NCBI GenBank assembly: GCA_023391415.1
Contig: JAEWAY010000022.1
Coordinates: 238,605 to 302,604, forward strand
DNA length: 64,000 nucleotides
DNA from: Bacteroidota bacterium
GTDB lineage: Bacteria > Bacteroidota > Bacteroidia > Cytophagales > Cytophagaceae
Direction: 5' to 3'
Shown: piece by piece, positions 43,853-52,779 of the stretch
Layout of the letters: every line of letters starts with the position of its first letter
How positions within the stretch are numbered: position 1 is the stretch's first letter
Program-made: the position numbers and the translations under genes
The notes under the pieces: generated by a model
The model's database searches: none
Told to the model about the DNA's origin: nothing
Seen by the model: only the letters and a program-made list of their open reading frames with translations

Positions 43853-46135
43853 ATGGGTAAATATAAGAATACGTTTTTCTATGTAGCTATCATCGGGGGA
43901 TTCTCAACGATTATGTACTGGATATTCCGGTCCGGAACCCGTCTGGAAGAAGGTAGAGATGTTATAACTCCGTCTTCGGAGCGGAGTCAATGGATGGAAT
44001 TTATAGACGCGCTGACTCACAACCTGGGGCATCCGCTAGCGATACTACTCGCGCAGATAGTAGCGATTATACTTGTAGCCCGAATCTTTGGCTGGATATG
44101 CAAAAAAATAGGACAGCCTAGCGTGGTCGGCGAAATTATGGCGGGTATTTTTCTTGGTCCTTCGCTGGTCGGGATGTATTTTCCTGAATTTTCCGCCGCG
44201 CTTTTTCCAGTGGATTCTTTGGGGAATCTTCAGTTTTTAAGTCAGATTGGGCTTATTCTCTTCATGTTTGTAATCGGAATGGAGTTGGATCTCAATGTGC
44301 TTAGAAACAAAGCGCACGACGCCGTGGTGATCAGTCATGCCAGCATCATTTTTCCATTCGCGCTTGGCGTGGGACTGGCCTACTTTATATATGAGACTTT
44401 CGCTCCCGGCAGCGTGCAATTTATGTCCTTTGGGCTTTTTATGGGGATCGCCATGAGCATCACGGCGTTTCCCGTATTAGCGAGGATTGTGCAGGAGCGG
44501 GGAATTCATAAGACACGACTAGGAACTATGGTGATTACCTGCGCCGCCGCTGATGATATAACAGCCTGGTGTCTTCTGGCCGCGGTGATCGCTATTGTCA
44601 AAGCGGGCTCATTTGTAAGCGCTATTTATATTATTATTTTAGCTGTAGCTTATGTGGCGCTTATGGTCAAAGTGGTCAGACCTTTTCTGAAACGAGTAGG
44701 CGAATTGCATACATCAAAGGAGAATCTGAGCAAGCCCATTGTCGCTATTTTTTTCCTTACACTTCTGCTATCTTCCTACGCTACGGAAGTGATTGGCATA
44801 CACGCTCTTTTTGGGGCGTTTATGGCGGGCGCGATCATGCCTGAAAACGTGAAGTTCCGAAGCTTGTTTATCGAAAAGGTGGAGGATGTGGCGCTTGTGT
44901 TGTTATTGCCCTTGTTCTTTGTTTTTACCGGCTTACGTACGCAAATAGGTTTGCTGAACGATCCGTATCTGTGGAAAGTTACCGGTCTGATCATAGTAGT
45001 AGCGGTAGTAGGGAAGGTGGTTGGCAGCGCGCTCGCCGCTCGATTCGTGGGTCAGGGCTGGAAGGATAGCCTTGTTATCGGAGCCTTGATGAATACCAGA
45101 GGGCTTATGGAACTGGTAGTGCTCAATATCGGATACGACCTTGGAGTCCTGAATCCGGAAATATTCGCGATGATGGTGATTATGGCTTTGGTGACTACCA
45201 TGATGACGGGTCCGGCGTTGGATCTTATTATGAAATTGTTCCGCTCTTCGCTCCCGGAAATTCCGGAAGAAATAAGCTCTGCCAGCAAATACAAGATTCT
45301 GATGTCTTTCGCGAGTCCGCAAGGAGGCAGGTCTTTGCTGAGGTTGGCCCATGGCCTCTCTAAAAATTTAAATGACAACGCTTCCGTGACGGCGATGCAT
45401 CTTTCTCCGAGTAGCGAGTTGCATCATTACAATATTGACGAATACGAAAAAGAAAGTTTCGAGCCGGTTATTAAGGAAGCGGGCGACCTGAATCAAAGAG
45501 TAACTACCTTTTTCAAGGTTTCAAGCAATATCGACGGGGATATCGCCGAGGTCGCGAACAAAGGCGATTATGATTTATTGCTGGTTGGTATTGGACAGTC
45601 GATTTTTGAAGGTAGCCTGTTGGGTAAAGTATTGGGCTTCACAACGCGCTTTATCAATCCGGACAGGCTCATCAATCAGGTTACCGGCAAGGAAAAGCTT
45701 TTTGAAAACTCGCCTTTTGATGAGCGCACCAGAATGATTTTGACGAGAAGCGCTGTACCGGTTGGTATCCTCATTGATAAGGAATTTGTCAACGCCAACG
45801 ATGTGTTTATGCCGATATTTTCTGAAAAGGACGCTTTCCTGATCAAATACGCGCAGAAGCTGATCAGGAATTCGGGAGCGCGGATTACGGTTTTGGACGC
45901 GGTTGGGGAAATTAAGAAACGTCCGGAAGTCAAGGAAGCGATACGTACTATTGAGCAGACGGCTCCCAATCATATTCATCTGCTGAATGGGCGAACGGTG
46001 GACAAAGAGTTTCTGAAATCTCAATCTCTGATGCTAATCAGTGTGGAAAGCTGGAAACGATTGGTCGAGTCAAAAAGTCTCTGGTTGTCTTCGATACCTT
46101 CCACACTGATTGTGGCGGGGAAAGAGGAAGGTTGA
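43853..46135 (+). CDS. CPA2-family cation:proton antiporter with C-terminal USP-like domains
   Basis: A 760-residue membrane protein. After one N-terminal helix and a linker come about 12 helices of the Na+/H+ exchanger (Kef/NapA-like) fold starting near residue 60. VVGEIMAGIFLGPSLVGM and the ion-binding Asp pair in TCAAADDITAWCLL are clear. The C-terminal ~270 residues are cytosolic and resemble two universal-stress-protein-like domains (for example KILMSFASPQGGRSLLRLA and VPVGILIDKEFVNA), probably binding nucleotide for regulation. It exchanges K+ or Na+ for H+. The long leader and strong ribosome site suggest post-transcriptional control. Confidence 0.92.
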   Translation: MGKYKNTFFYVAIIGGFSTIMYWIFRSGTRLEEGRDVITPSSERSQWMEFIDALTHNLGHPLAILLAQIVAIILVARIFGWICKKIGQPSVVGEIMAGIFLGPSLVGMYFPEFSAALFPVDSLGNLQFLSQIGLILFMFVIGMELDLNVLRNKAHDAVVISHASIIFPFALGVGLAYFIYETFAPGSVQFMSFGLFMGIAMSITAFPVLARIVQERGIHKTRLGTMVITCAAADDITAWCLLAAVIAIVKAGSFVSAIYIIILAVAYVALMVKVVRPFLKRVGELHTSKENLSKPIVAIFFLTLLLSSYATEVIGIHALFGAFMAGAIMPENVKFRSLFIEKVEDVALVLLLPLFFVFTGLRTQIGLLNDPYLWKVTGLIIVVAVVGKVVGSALAARFVGQGWKDSLVIGALMNTRGLMELVVLNIGYDLGVLNPEIFAMMVIMALVTTMMTGPALDLIMKLFRSSLPEIPEEISSASKYKILMSFASPQGGRSLLRLAHGLSKNLNDNASVTAMHLSPSSELHHYNIDEYEKESFEPVIKEAGDLNQRVTTFFKVSSNIDGDIAEVANKGDYDLLLVGIGQSIFEGSLLGKVLGFTTRFINPDRLINQVTGKEKLFENSPFDERTRMILTRSAVPVGILIDKEFVNANDVFMPIFSEKDAFLIKYAQKLIRNSGARITVLDAVGEIKKRPEVKEAIRTIEQTAPNHIHLLNGRTVDKEFLKSQSLMLISVESWKRLVESKSLWLSSIPSTLIVAGKEEG

Positions 46136-46352
46136 TCGTTTCCTAACCTGAAATAAACCCTGGTGTCGCCATTAGGCGTGTCCTCAGCGACGGAAGAGGC
46201 AAAAAGTAATAGGACAAACACGGTATGTATTGATTTTACCCGTCTGGTTTTATTGACTTACTGAAATAAGTTTCCGTTGAAGAGTGTTTTGTTCGTTGCT
46301 CAATATCTACCAAAGTGGAGTTGTCTTGAAGTGAATTAGGCAAGATTTAATA

Positions 46353-46381
46353 TGACAGTTGCAATAAATTAACAACTGTCA
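46353..46381. repeat. Perfect inverted repeat downstream of the small membrane protein gene
   Basis: Arms TGACAGTTG and CAACTGTCA, 9 bases each, flank an 11-base AT loop directly after the stop of the minus-strand gene. There is no long T run, so it could be a terminator, an mRNA-end hairpin or a protein-binding site. Confidence 0.5.
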
Positions 46382-46383
46382 GA

Positions 46384-46632
46384 TCAAGTAGTGGCTATTA
46401 CACTTGAAGTTATTGACAGTCTGAGTTTGATGATTTGCTCAATGTCAAGATCAGTTTGTTCCTCAGATTTTTTGTCAATATAATCAATAAGTTTATCGTT
46501 CGTGGCGGAGTAGATATTTCGTGGTCCAGGCGATCGATAGGTTACCAAGTGTCTGTAAATCCGTTTGCGAAATATAAATCCAATGGTCGTCAGAATCAAG
46601 ATCGTCAGTACTGTCCGCTTCATTGTTTTCAT
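46384..46632 (-). CDS. Small membrane-anchored protein, unknown
   Basis: An 82-residue frame with an N-terminal anchor (TVLTILILTTIGFIF), then a basic stretch and an acidic helical segment (EEQTDLDIEQIIKL). The start at MKTMKR or MKRTVLT (46623) fits a membrane anchor. No family is recognised. A hairpin directly after its stop supports it as a transcription unit, but it could still be spurious. The 248 bases between it and the antiporter gene hold no other gene. Confidence 0.5.
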   Translation of the reverse strand: MKTMKRTVLTILILTTIGFIFRKRIYRHLVTYRSPGPRNIYSATNDKLIDYIDKKSEEQTDLDIEQIIKLRLSITSSVIATT

Positions 46633-46702
46633 GGATCGTATTGATTGATAATTCTGACAATCTGATTCGGCGTCGCCATTAAACTCGGATGATTTTATCT
46701 TC

Positions 46703-47407
46703 TTACTCCGTCTGTATCGCGAAGATTTCTTTGCGTTCCAGATTGGTCAGTTTCTGGATGGTAGTGATCAGATGCCACAGTATCGCCAGCATGATGATCA
46801 TGGATGGCAATACGATTACGGGATAGCTCATCCAGGTCATTTGGCCAAGTTCTTCTGTAAACGCGGTTGTACCGGGTTGACTTTTGACGATAATCTTGGC
46901 GAGTACGAAATTCAGAATCGCGGAGACGAAAAAGGACAAAGACAGAAAAATAGACGCGTTTGTCATCAGCCTGTCAAAAGCGGGTCTTCGATCGAGCGAG
47001 TCCAATATAGAGTCGATGCGTTCCACCTGAAATACTTCTTTATTATACAGTAGTTTTCTTACCAGAGGAAACGGCGACCAGGTCGATATCAAAACGACTA
47101 CTCCAATGACAAAAGGAATGAAGGCCTCTTTAATGGCGATCCATTCGGCGGGAAACTCCATCAGCCCGATCACTCCAGTGAGTAGCGTACTAAAGAAGCC
47201 CAAGAGGGAGATAAAGTTTTTTCTGCCCTTGGCCAGGAGCTCAAAAAGACCGTAGGATACCGGAAACAACAAGGCTATCAATAGTCCGTAGAACGGTCCG
47301 AGGTATTCGTCTCCACAAAATTTGGACAGAATAATGGCTGGCGCTATGATGTTAAAAGCCAGGTTGTATAGTGGGTTTTCTTTCTTTTCCGTATTGGTGG
47401 TTTGCAT
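46703..47407 (-). CDS. VC0807-family-like multipass membrane protein
   Basis: A 234-residue protein with about six hydrophobic segments, for example IIAPAIILSKFC, YGLLIALLFPVSYGLFEL and VLPSMIIMLAILWHLI. The central loop NKEVFQVERIDSILDSLDRRPAFDR and the overall layout resemble the VC0807 group of unknown function. It lies 63 bases downstream of the EnvC-like gene's stop in the opposite sense of reading order, that is it follows that gene on the minus strand, and may share its transcript. Function unknown. Confidence 0.78.
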   Translation of the reverse strand: MQTTNTEKKENPLYNLAFNIIAPAIILSKFCGDEYLGPFYGLLIALLFPVSYGLFELLAKGRKNFISLLGFFSTLLTGVIGLMEFPAEWIAIKEAFIPFVIGVVVLISTWSPFPLVRKLLYNKEVFQVERIDSILDSLDRRPAFDRLMTNASIFLSLSFFVSAILNFVLAKIIVKSQPGTTAFTEELGQMTWMSYPVIVLPSMIIMLAILWHLITTIQKLTNLERKEIFAIQTE

Positions 47408-47470
47408 AATGACAGTGGATAGCGTTTGTTAAATTTATACAGTTTATATGCCAGTTTAATTCCCTCGGGG

Positions 47471-48724
47471 TTATTTTTTGATCAGCCATAGTTCAGGATC
47501 CAGCTTTTTGTCGTCTTTCCATATTTGAAACTGAAGTTGAGATTGTCCATCCTTGTCCGTTTGCACGATTCCGATCGGATCTTTCGCCTGTACCGTCTGT
47601 CCCCGCTTGACGCTGACCGACTTTAGCCGGGCGTATACCGTGATATAGTTTTCATGACGGATCATTACTACATTGTGCATACCGGGCACTGAGGCGATCG
47701 TCAATACTTCCCCCTGAAATACGGCTCGTACAGTTTCTTCTTTCATGGTGAGAATGTCTACGCCCAGGTTTTCGATGGTTACACCCTTGAGTACGGGGTG
47801 CGGCTGAATACCAAAATGACCGACTATTTCCCCACGGGCAACCGGCCATGGCAGCTTACGCAGATTCATTTCAAACTTACTGGCGAGCTTCGCGGCGTCC
47901 GGTGTCGCGGATGTCCCCGAAGGCGCCTTGCCTGCCGCTTTTTCCGCTTTGGCCCGGGCTTCCGCTTCTTTGCGAGCCCTCGCTATTTCTTTCTTGACAA
48001 TGTCTTCCACCAGCTTCTCCAGCCGCTTATTGTCTTTTTCTCGTTCGGCTACCTCTTTTTTCAGTTGTTGCTCCTTATTGTTGAGGGCCGCTACAAGCTC
48101 ATCCTGTTTGCTCTTTAGCAGGTTCAGGTTTTCCTGTTCAATTCGTTTCGTTTTCAGGAGCTCGTTTTTTTCCTGGACGATCGCCGCGACTTTTTGCTTC
48201 TCGCCCGCTATGGTTATCTTCACTTTTTCGATTTGCTCAACCTGATACTTACGCGCGTCCGAAAACTGCCTCAGGTATTTCAGTCGCATGGCTAGCTGAT
48301 TAAATGTTCTGGCGGAAAAAATAAAAGTTAGCCTATCATAATGACTTTGCGTCTTGGCGGCGTCGTAAATCATTCGGGCGTAGTCTTCTTTCAGTTTTTC
48401 CACATCGTGCTCCAGGGCGGTAATGATGTCGCTTTTCTCACTTACTTCCCTGTTAAGAAGATCAATTTCCTGAGAGATGGCGGTAATAAGCTCATTGCGG
48501 GCGATAATCTCTTTCTGAAGAACGGAAAGCTGAGCCAGACTGGTCGTTTTCTGAGCCTGTGTTTCCTTCAGGATATTGGCGGCTTCCCGGATTTTGCGCA
48601 GATTTTCCTGTTTTTCCCGTTCAAGCTGCGCTTTAGTCTTTTGAGCCTGAGTGTGGAAGCCCAATAAAAGAAAAAATAAGAGTAGCGGATATACGCTATC
48701 CTTTCTTAAATTTTGAAGGTACAT
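47471..48724 (-). CDS. EnvC-like murein hydrolase activator with degenerate LytM domain
   Basis: A 417-residue periplasmic protein. A signal peptide (ending GFHTQAQ, residue 27) is followed by a long coiled coil (about 30-255), an Ala/Lys-rich linker and a M23/LytM domain (about 290-417). The metal ligands of active M23 enzymes are missing: the H-x-x-x-D site reads ENLGVDI with no histidine, and the HLHFEI motif reads QLQFQI. It therefore should not cut peptidoglycan but activate an amidase, like E. coli EnvC at division. It overlaps the DUF4292 gene by 29 bases in an envelope operon. Confidence 0.88.
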   Translation of the reverse strand: MYLQNLRKDSVYPLLLFFLLLGFHTQAQKTKAQLEREKQENLRKIREAANILKETQAQKTTSLAQLSVLQKEIIARNELITAISQEIDLLNREVSEKSDIITALEHDVEKLKEDYARMIYDAAKTQSHYDRLTFIFSARTFNQLAMRLKYLRQFSDARKYQVEQIEKVKITIAGEKQKVAAIVQEKNELLKTKRIEQENLNLLKSKQDELVAALNNKEQQLKKEVAEREKDNKRLEKLVEDIVKKEIARARKEAEARAKAEKAAGKAPSGTSATPDAAKLASKFEMNLRKLPWPVARGEIVGHFGIQPHPVLKGVTIENLGVDILTMKEETVRAVFQGEVLTIASVPGMHNVVMIRHENYITVYARLKSVSVKRGQTVQAKDPIGIVQTDKDGQSQLQFQIWKDDKKLDPELWLIKK

Positions 48725-49466
48725 TAAAACTAAAGTTAAGAGGCTCGTCGGACAGCTCCGGCTTATTGTGCCTGATTCGTATCGTTACCGATTTCGTTTT
48801 TCCGGATTCCTTAATCACCGCGTTGATGGAGTTGAGATAGGGGAAGACATATTGTCCGAGCGCTCCAAATTCGTCATAGTCGACTTGCAGCGCGTTTCCG
48901 GAGCTCTCATTGATCGACAGGGAAGTTACTTTCTTTTTTTCCCGGCTGATGGAGTTCGCGATAGTCAGGTTTTGGGAAGTCTGTTGGAGGGTTACGCAGT
49001 CCGAGTTTTCCACTTCGTTGAGTTTGTTCTCCTTATAGGGAGAGACGATCAGATTGCCCAGCAGCATGTTCTGAATATTGCTGAAAGACAGGTCGGCGCT
49101 CAGGTTTTGCCTGAGCCAGTCGATGCTGTAGGCTTCATAGCGACTATTGAGCCGGTCGAGTACGTGTACGGAGTCTGGTGTTATGAGCGCCCTGGCGGCT
49201 TCGATGCCGAGCGGCGCCAGTACGGACATCCAGACGACGCTGTCTTTTTTCATCCGGATATTTACATTGAAGCTAAGACTGGAACTTCCATCGCTATAGT
49301 CGACTTTGGCTTTGGAATTGAAATAATGAAAATCGATTTCTTCCACCGCGACCTTGTGTCTGGTTTCCGTTTCCGTTTTTCCGCTAAGCGCCATGTTCCG
49401 TTTCGACTTGCAGCCGGCGAGTGAAAAAATGGCTATAACCGCTAAAAAAACAACTAGTCTATTCAT
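48696..49466 (-). CDS. DUF4292 lipoprotein
   Basis: A 256-residue lipoprotein with lipobox SLAGC (Cys19). The DUF4292 domain is a LolA/LolB-like half-barrel: KAKVDYSDGSSSLSFNVNIR and KDSVVWMSVLAPLGIEAARAL are characteristic, with a final VTIRIRHNKPELSDEPLNF. By fold it could bind lipids or lipoproteins at the outer membrane, but this is inference. The reading frame overlaps both neighbours (8 bases with the TPR gene, 29 with the EnvC-like gene), the tight order seen across Bacteroidota. Confidence 0.88.
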   Translation of the reverse strand: MNRLVVFLAVIAIFSLAGCKSKRNMALSGKTETETRHKVAVEEIDFHYFNSKAKVDYSDGSSSLSFNVNIRMKKDSVVWMSVLAPLGIEAARALITPDSVHVLDRLNSRYEAYSIDWLRQNLSADLSFSNIQNMLLGNLIVSPYKENKLNEVENSDCVTLQQTSQNLTIANSISREKKKVTSLSINESSGNALQVDYDEFGALGQYVFPYLNSINAVIKESGKTKSVTIRIRHNKPELSDEPLNFSFNVPSKFKKG

Positions 49467-51171
49467 AAAGCTTTTTGTCTGCTATTTTCCGTTGAATCAA
49501 ATCGGACGTTCCGCCTAGCTTATTGGCCCTGATCCATTCACTGACCGCTTTGCTTTCCTGACCAAGTTTATAAAGCACGTCGCCATAATGCTCAACAATA
49601 GTACCGTCATTTGTGTTCGCGACGATCTTTTCAAGAAGCTTCAGAGCTTCGTCGTAGCGATTAAGTTTGTACAAGACCCACGCGTAGGTATCTACATAAG
49701 CCATATTGTCGGGAGCCAGCGTCATGAGTTTTTCAGACATTTCGAGAGCCCGGTCCATTTTACTGTTTCGTAAGGAAAGGAAATAGCTGTAATTGTTCAG
49801 TACATGGGGATTGTTGGCGTCGATGGCCAGAGCTTCCTCATAAAACGAGTCTGATTTATCGTATTCCTTCAGCTCATTGTAAGAGTCGCCAAGCATGATA
49901 TTGAATTGTAGTTTCAATTGGTCATTATTGCCCGCCAGACGTTTCCCCTGTTCCAGCGCGGGCACGGCGTCTTCAGGCTTTTTCGACAACAGCCAGGCGG
50001 TTCCATGCAGATACCAGAGCGCCGCCTGATTGGGATATACCTCCAGGGCCTGTTCCGAATGTATGATCATGCTGTCTGTTTTTCCAAGCTCCGAATCAAG
50101 TATGATCAATTGATACCAGAGGCGATAGTTGCTCCTGTCGATCTCTTTCGCTTTCAGATATTGATGCCAGGCCTCCTTTTTCTCATTGTTTTCCAGCATG
50201 AGATCTCCAGCGATCATATAGGGATTGGGGTCCTCTGGATGCGCTTCCTGAAGATCGGCGGCCAGGCGGCCGATTTGCTTTCTCGTTTCCTTGTCGCCCG
50301 AGGATCTCGCGCGCAAGTCGTTTAGCAGGTTGACCTTGGTGTCAAGACTCATTTCAGGATTGCGAAATACCTGGGAGAGTAGCTCAAAGTATTTTTTTTC
50401 CTCTCCTTTCTCCTTATGCAGATTGGCCATGATAAACGTGGCGTATGGATTATCAGGGTCTTTTTCCCGCAAACGGATCAGTTCCGCTCCGGCTTCTTCT
50501 TTTCTGTTCAGGTCGATCAGGAGCTCGATATAAGAAAGATGGATCGACGCGTCGTCCGGATATAGTTCCGTCAGGGTTTTCGCTTCATTGACCGCGTCGT
50601 CTTCTTTATTAAGGCGCAGGTATAATTCCCTTTTTCGCTTGCTGAGTTCGGGAGAGTCTCCAAATTTTTTTCCTATTTCCTCATAAATCGCCAGAGCCTC
50701 TTCATTTTTTCGCTGATAAAGCAGAATGGCCGCCAGGTTTTGATAGTTTTCTATTTTTTTGGGAAACACGGTAATCATTTTCCGGTATAGCCTGGCGACT
50801 TCGGGAAGATTGGCCTGTTCCTTATATACCCGGATCAACTGCTCGTAATAGTAAGCGTTTTTGTCATCCGCCTTTAAGGCTTTGTCTGTATAATATAAAG
50901 CCTGATCAAGTTCCTTTCTCCCCAGATATATGCTTCCCATCATGTAGTTCAGAGCCGCGTTGTCCGGGGTGAGTTCCAGCGCTTTCTTAAACCAGGTTTC
51001 CGCCTGCGAAGGATCATCAAGAATGTAAAACTTCATGCCTTCTGTAAAATAATGCTCAGAAACCTTTGAGCGCTCCTTCTTGTCGGCCCGGGTTTCGAAA
51101 GCGGGCATATGTGGCGAACAGGCTCCCAAAAGGGCGCTGAAAGCGGCGATATATATGGATTTTCGAATCAT
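49459..51171 (-). CDS. TPR lipoprotein
   Basis: A 570-residue lipoprotein with lipobox LLGAC (Cys18) and about a dozen tetratricopeptide units over residues 38-560. Clear examples are AETWFKKALELTPDNAALNY, ALYYTDKALKADDKNAYYY, EDAVPALEQGKRLAGN and RYDEALKLLEKIVANTND. It is likely a scaffold at the periplasmic face of the outer membrane. It is placed between the nucleotidyltransferase and the DUF4292 lipoprotein genes, with 1- and 8-base overlaps, which implies joint expression with envelope assembly. Confidence 0.9.
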   Translation of the reverse strand: MIRKSIYIAAFSALLGACSPHMPAFETRADKKERSKVSEHYFTEGMKFYILDDPSQAETWFKKALELTPDNAALNYMMGSIYLGRKELDQALYYTDKALKADDKNAYYYEQLIRVYKEQANLPEVARLYRKMITVFPKKIENYQNLAAILLYQRKNEEALAIYEEIGKKFGDSPELSKRKRELYLRLNKEDDAVNEAKTLTELYPDDASIHLSYIELLIDLNRKEEAGAELIRLREKDPDNPYATFIMANLHKEKGEEKKYFELLSQVFRNPEMSLDTKVNLLNDLRARSSGDKETRKQIGRLAADLQEAHPEDPNPYMIAGDLMLENNEKKEAWHQYLKAKEIDRSNYRLWYQLIILDSELGKTDSMIIHSEQALEVYPNQAALWYLHGTAWLLSKKPEDAVPALEQGKRLAGNNDQLKLQFNIMLGDSYNELKEYDKSDSFYEEALAIDANNPHVLNNYSYFLSLRNSKMDRALEMSEKLMTLAPDNMAYVDTYAWVLYKLNRYDEALKLLEKIVANTNDGTIVEHYGDVLYKLGQESKAVSEWIRANKLGGTSDLIQRKIADKKLYE

Positions 51172-52172
51172 TAACTTATGACGTTATAGTCGCCAACGCT
51201 CAGGCTCGACATTGGTTTCTCAATATGTACGTGATTGCCAATCATGCTATTGGAAAAAACAATGTTCGCAATATAAGAATTCTCCTGAATAATAGATTCT
51301 TTTATGACCGATTCCCTGATCATGCTCCCGGCCCCAACGGAAACGTGCGGTCCTATAACGCTCTCTTTGATGGTTACATCGTCTCCAATATAGACTGGTG
51401 GTATGATGATCGTGTTTTCGATAGACGCTTTTTCGGATATGAGGTTTGTGCCTTCCAGGTAATCGAGATAGCGACTGTTTGTTTTCACGGTTTCGTTTTT
51501 ATTGCCGCAATCGAGCCATTCGCTTACTTGACCGGGTACAAACCGCGTTCCGTTTTTCTTTAGGTTTTCGAGAGCGTCGGTTAGCTGAAACTCGCCTTTG
51601 ACCTGAATATCGTGCTTGATCAGATATTCAATCTCTTTTTTCAGGGCGAGGCCATCCTTGAAGTAATAGATGCCGATGATGGCCAGGTCGGAAACAAATT
51701 GCTGGGGCTTTTCTACAAAATCGGTGATATATCCGTTCGCGTTGAGTTTAATTACCCCATATTGGCGGGGATCAGGTACCTTTTGTACCCAGATGATCCC
51801 TTCCTGCTCAGGGTCGAGGGTAAAGTCCGCTTTGAAAAGCGTGTCGGCGAAGGCGACGACGACATTGCCATGTAAGACTTCCTCAGCGCAAAATACGGCG
51901 TGCGCCGTTCCCAGGGGCTCTTCCTGATAGTGAATGGATCCTCTGGCGCCAACGCTTTCGGCGATTTCGATCAGCCTGTTTTCTACTTCTTCGCCAAAAT
52001 GTCCTACCACGTACGCGATTTCTTCCACACCTTGTCCGCATACTTTGGCGATGTCTTCCACCAGTCTGTGTACAATAGGCTTACCCGCTATGGGTATCAG
52101 AGGCTTGGGCACCGTCAATGTATGTGGCCGCATGCGTTTTCCCATGCCGGCCATAGGTATTATTATCTTCAT
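51171..52172 (-). CDS. Sugar-phosphate nucleotidyltransferase with left-handed beta-helix tail
   Basis: A 333-residue enzyme that activates a sugar phosphate. The N-terminal Rossmann domain begins IIIPMAGMGKRMRPHTLTVP with the Lys of KPLIPIAGKPI. VVAFADTLFKADF holds the metal-binding Asp. The last ~80 residues form hexapeptide repeats of a beta-helix (IIPPVYIGDDVTIKESVIGP, then VSVGAGSMIRESVI). It resembles glucose-1-phosphate thymidylyl- and uridylyltransferases; the nucleotide is not readable. It sits in the same unit as dut, the flippase and lipoproteins, pointing to surface glycan supply. Confidence 0.9.
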   Translation of the reverse strand: MKIIIPMAGMGKRMRPHTLTVPKPLIPIAGKPIVHRLVEDIAKVCGQGVEEIAYVVGHFGEEVENRLIEIAESVGARGSIHYQEEPLGTAHAVFCAEEVLHGNVVVAFADTLFKADFTLDPEQEGIIWVQKVPDPRQYGVIKLNANGYITDFVEKPQQFVSDLAIIGIYYFKDGLALKKEIEYLIKHDIQVKGEFQLTDALENLKKNGTRFVPGQVSEWLDCGNKNETVKTNSRYLDYLEGTNLISEKASIENTIIIPPVYIGDDVTIKESVIGPHVSVGAGSMIRESVIKESIIQENSYIANIVFSNSMIGNHVHIEKPMSSLSVGDYNVIS

Positions 52173-52271
52173 TGAAAAATCCGAGTATAGAGTTACGTTA
52201 ACACAACGTAACTCTCGTATTATCTATATATTTTTTTGTCTTTTCAGTGTTATTTGACCCACGTGGTTTTT

Positions 52272-52703
52272 CTACTTTACGCCGGTACTGCCAAAGCCGC
52301 CTTCCGCCCGGACACTGGTTTCCAGTACGCTTACTTCCTGCCAGCTTATCCGCTCATGCCTGGCGATGACCATCTGGCATATCCTTTCTCCATCTTCAAT
52401 CATAAAGCTTTCTTCTGAAAGATTGACAAGCAGGATTTTTATTTCCCCGCGATAATCGGAGTCTATGGTGCCTGGACTATTTAGTACTGTGATACCATGT
52501 TTGAAAGCCAGACCGCTTCTTGGCCTGATCTGCGCTTCTGTACCTGGTTCCAGCTCTATGTATAAGCCTGTTGGGATAAGCGCTCTTTTAAGAGGTTTTA
52601 TTTCCACGGGCTCGTCTATGTTGGCTCTCAGGTCCATTCCCGCGGAACCTTCGGTCTGATAAGCGGGCAAAGGATGTTTGGATGTATTGACTATTTTGGG
52701 CAT
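52272..52703 (-). CDS. dut: dUTP diphosphatase
   Basis: Hydrolyses dUTP to dUMP, keeping uracil out of DNA. The five trimeric dUTPase motifs are in order: [36 protein letters not shown], a C-terminal [12 protein letters not shown] and [11 protein letters not shown] place the start at the ATG 52703 (MPKIVNTSK), giving 143 residues, the family norm; an upstream ATG at 52763 would add an unusual 20-residue extension. It lies between the flippase gene (77 bases before its start) and the nucleotidyltransferase gene on the same strand. Confidence 0.94.
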   Translation of the reverse strand: MPKIVNTSKHPLPAYQTEGSAGMDLRANIDEPVEIKPLKRALIPTGLYIELEPGTEAQIRPRSGLAFKHGITVLNSPGTIDSDYRGEIKILLVNLSEESFMIEDGERICQMVIARHERISWQEVSVLETSVRAEGGFGSTGVK

Positions 52704-52779
52704 TGGAATAAAAGTAATTGCTCGCGCGGAGACTGTTTCCTCTATGGAGTACCGCGTATGCAAAGGTATAAAAAATAAT

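Noticed and set aside
46021..46230. Minus-strand frame with a signal-peptide-like stretch (VFVLLLFASSVAED) at the end of the antiporter gene
   Set aside because: Most of it is antisense to the antiporter 3' end and no continuing gene follows; the hydrophobic run is probably chance.
46164..46682. Short direct repeat GTCGCCATTA at about 46168 and 46672
   Set aside because: Ten bases with no further similarity; expected by chance or a trace of old rearrangement.
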